A DNA stretch of 7,028 bases from an uncultured Streptococcus sp. (lineage in GTDB: Bacteria > Bacillota > Bacilli > Lactobacillales > Streptococcaceae). Each line of letters starts with the position of its first letter. The stretch's first letter is position 1. The notes under the pieces were generated by a model that did no database searches, was not told the origin of the DNA, and saw nothing but the letters and a program-made list of their open reading frames with translations. A program made the translations under genes and the position numbers. Location: positions 1 to 7,028 of the forward strand of contig NZ_CALIIB010000039.1 in assembly GCF_938020365.1 (NCBI RefSeq), written 5' to 3'. Shown one piece after another: positions 6,906 through 7,028 of this stretch.

Positions 6906-6936
6906 ATCAGAGCTGAGTTTAAATGTAGAAATAATA

Positions 6937-7028
6937 TTAATTCAGTTTTTGTCTAGCTGCTTTAGCCGCTTCTACAAGGCGGATCAAGCTTTCTTTTGTT
7001 TCTGGAATACCACGTGTTTTCAAACCAC
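6937..7028 (-). CDS. metE: Cobalamin-independent methionine synthase, C-terminal end only
   Basis: Only the last 29 codons and the TAA stop (6937-6939) are inside the window. The visible peptide begins GLKTRGIPETKESLIRLVEA and ends AARQKLN. It matches the C-terminus of MetE (5-methyltetrahydropteroyltriglutamate-homocysteine methyltransferase), whose conserved NPDCGLKTR block carries the last zinc-ligand cysteine (Cys726 in E. coli). The window edge cuts that codon: the two remaining bases, GT, agree with TGT. The enzyme transfers the methyl group of 5-methyl-tetrahydrofolate polyglutamate to homocysteine. The call rests on a short peptide, but the motif is distinctive and metF follows on the same strand, the usual arrangement in streptococci. 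Confidence 0.88.
   Translation of the reverse strand, partial: GLKTRGIPETKESLIRLVEAAKAARQKLN

Noticed and set aside
6903..6909. Third copy of the TGATAAA heptamer in the metE-metF gap as a further regulator site
   Set aside because: Single copies also occur inside coding DNA, at about the number expected by chance for an A/T-rich 7-mer in 7 kb.

Overview
The window looks like chromosomal DNA from a low-GC Gram-positive bacterium, most likely a Streptococcus of the viridans/sanguinis type. The evidence is short intergenic gaps, strong GGAGG/AAGGA ribosome binding sites, T-rich intrinsic terminators, the protein sequences themselves, and a histidine-utilisation (hut) block beside a metE-metF pair. 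The genus is an inference from protein and signal style; no marker gene is present.

Layout. Plus strand, left: hutH (9-1550, histidine ammonia-lyase) is probably the last gene of a hut transcript that starts upstream of the window, because a good terminator follows it at 1579-1612. A textbook promoter (TTGACA, 17 bp, TATAAT, 1627-1655) then drives hutG (1692-2681, formimidoylglutamase). A long, A/T-flanked hairpin (2712-2744) separates hutG from a convergent minus-strand gene of about 3 kb (2760-5789). That gene encodes a large SARP/BTAD-type regulator with a winged-helix DNA-binding head, a BTAD, a STAND-like ATPase and a TPR-like tail. It has its own promoter (5820-5848) and ribosome binding site. 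Further right, also on the minus strand, metF (5955-6833) lies downstream of metE, of which only the last 29 codons are in view (6937-7028). A hairpin lies between metE and metF, and a terminator lies between metF and the regulator.

How the genes fit together. HutH makes urocanate from histidine. HutG performs the last step, splitting N-formimidoyl-L-glutamate into glutamate and formamide. The middle enzymes (urocanase, imidazolonepropionase) are not visible. MetF makes 5-methyl-tetrahydrofolate, which MetE uses (as the polyglutamate) to methylate homocysteine to methionine. The regulator between the two blocks is an attractive but unproven candidate for controlling hut genes, met genes, or only itself.

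No RNA gene, mobile element, CRISPR array or phage feature was seen. Most of the window is ordinary metabolism. The less ordinary parts are the regulator, its non-canonical Walker A motif, a tandem heptamer upstream of its promoter, and the separate consensus promoter of hutG.
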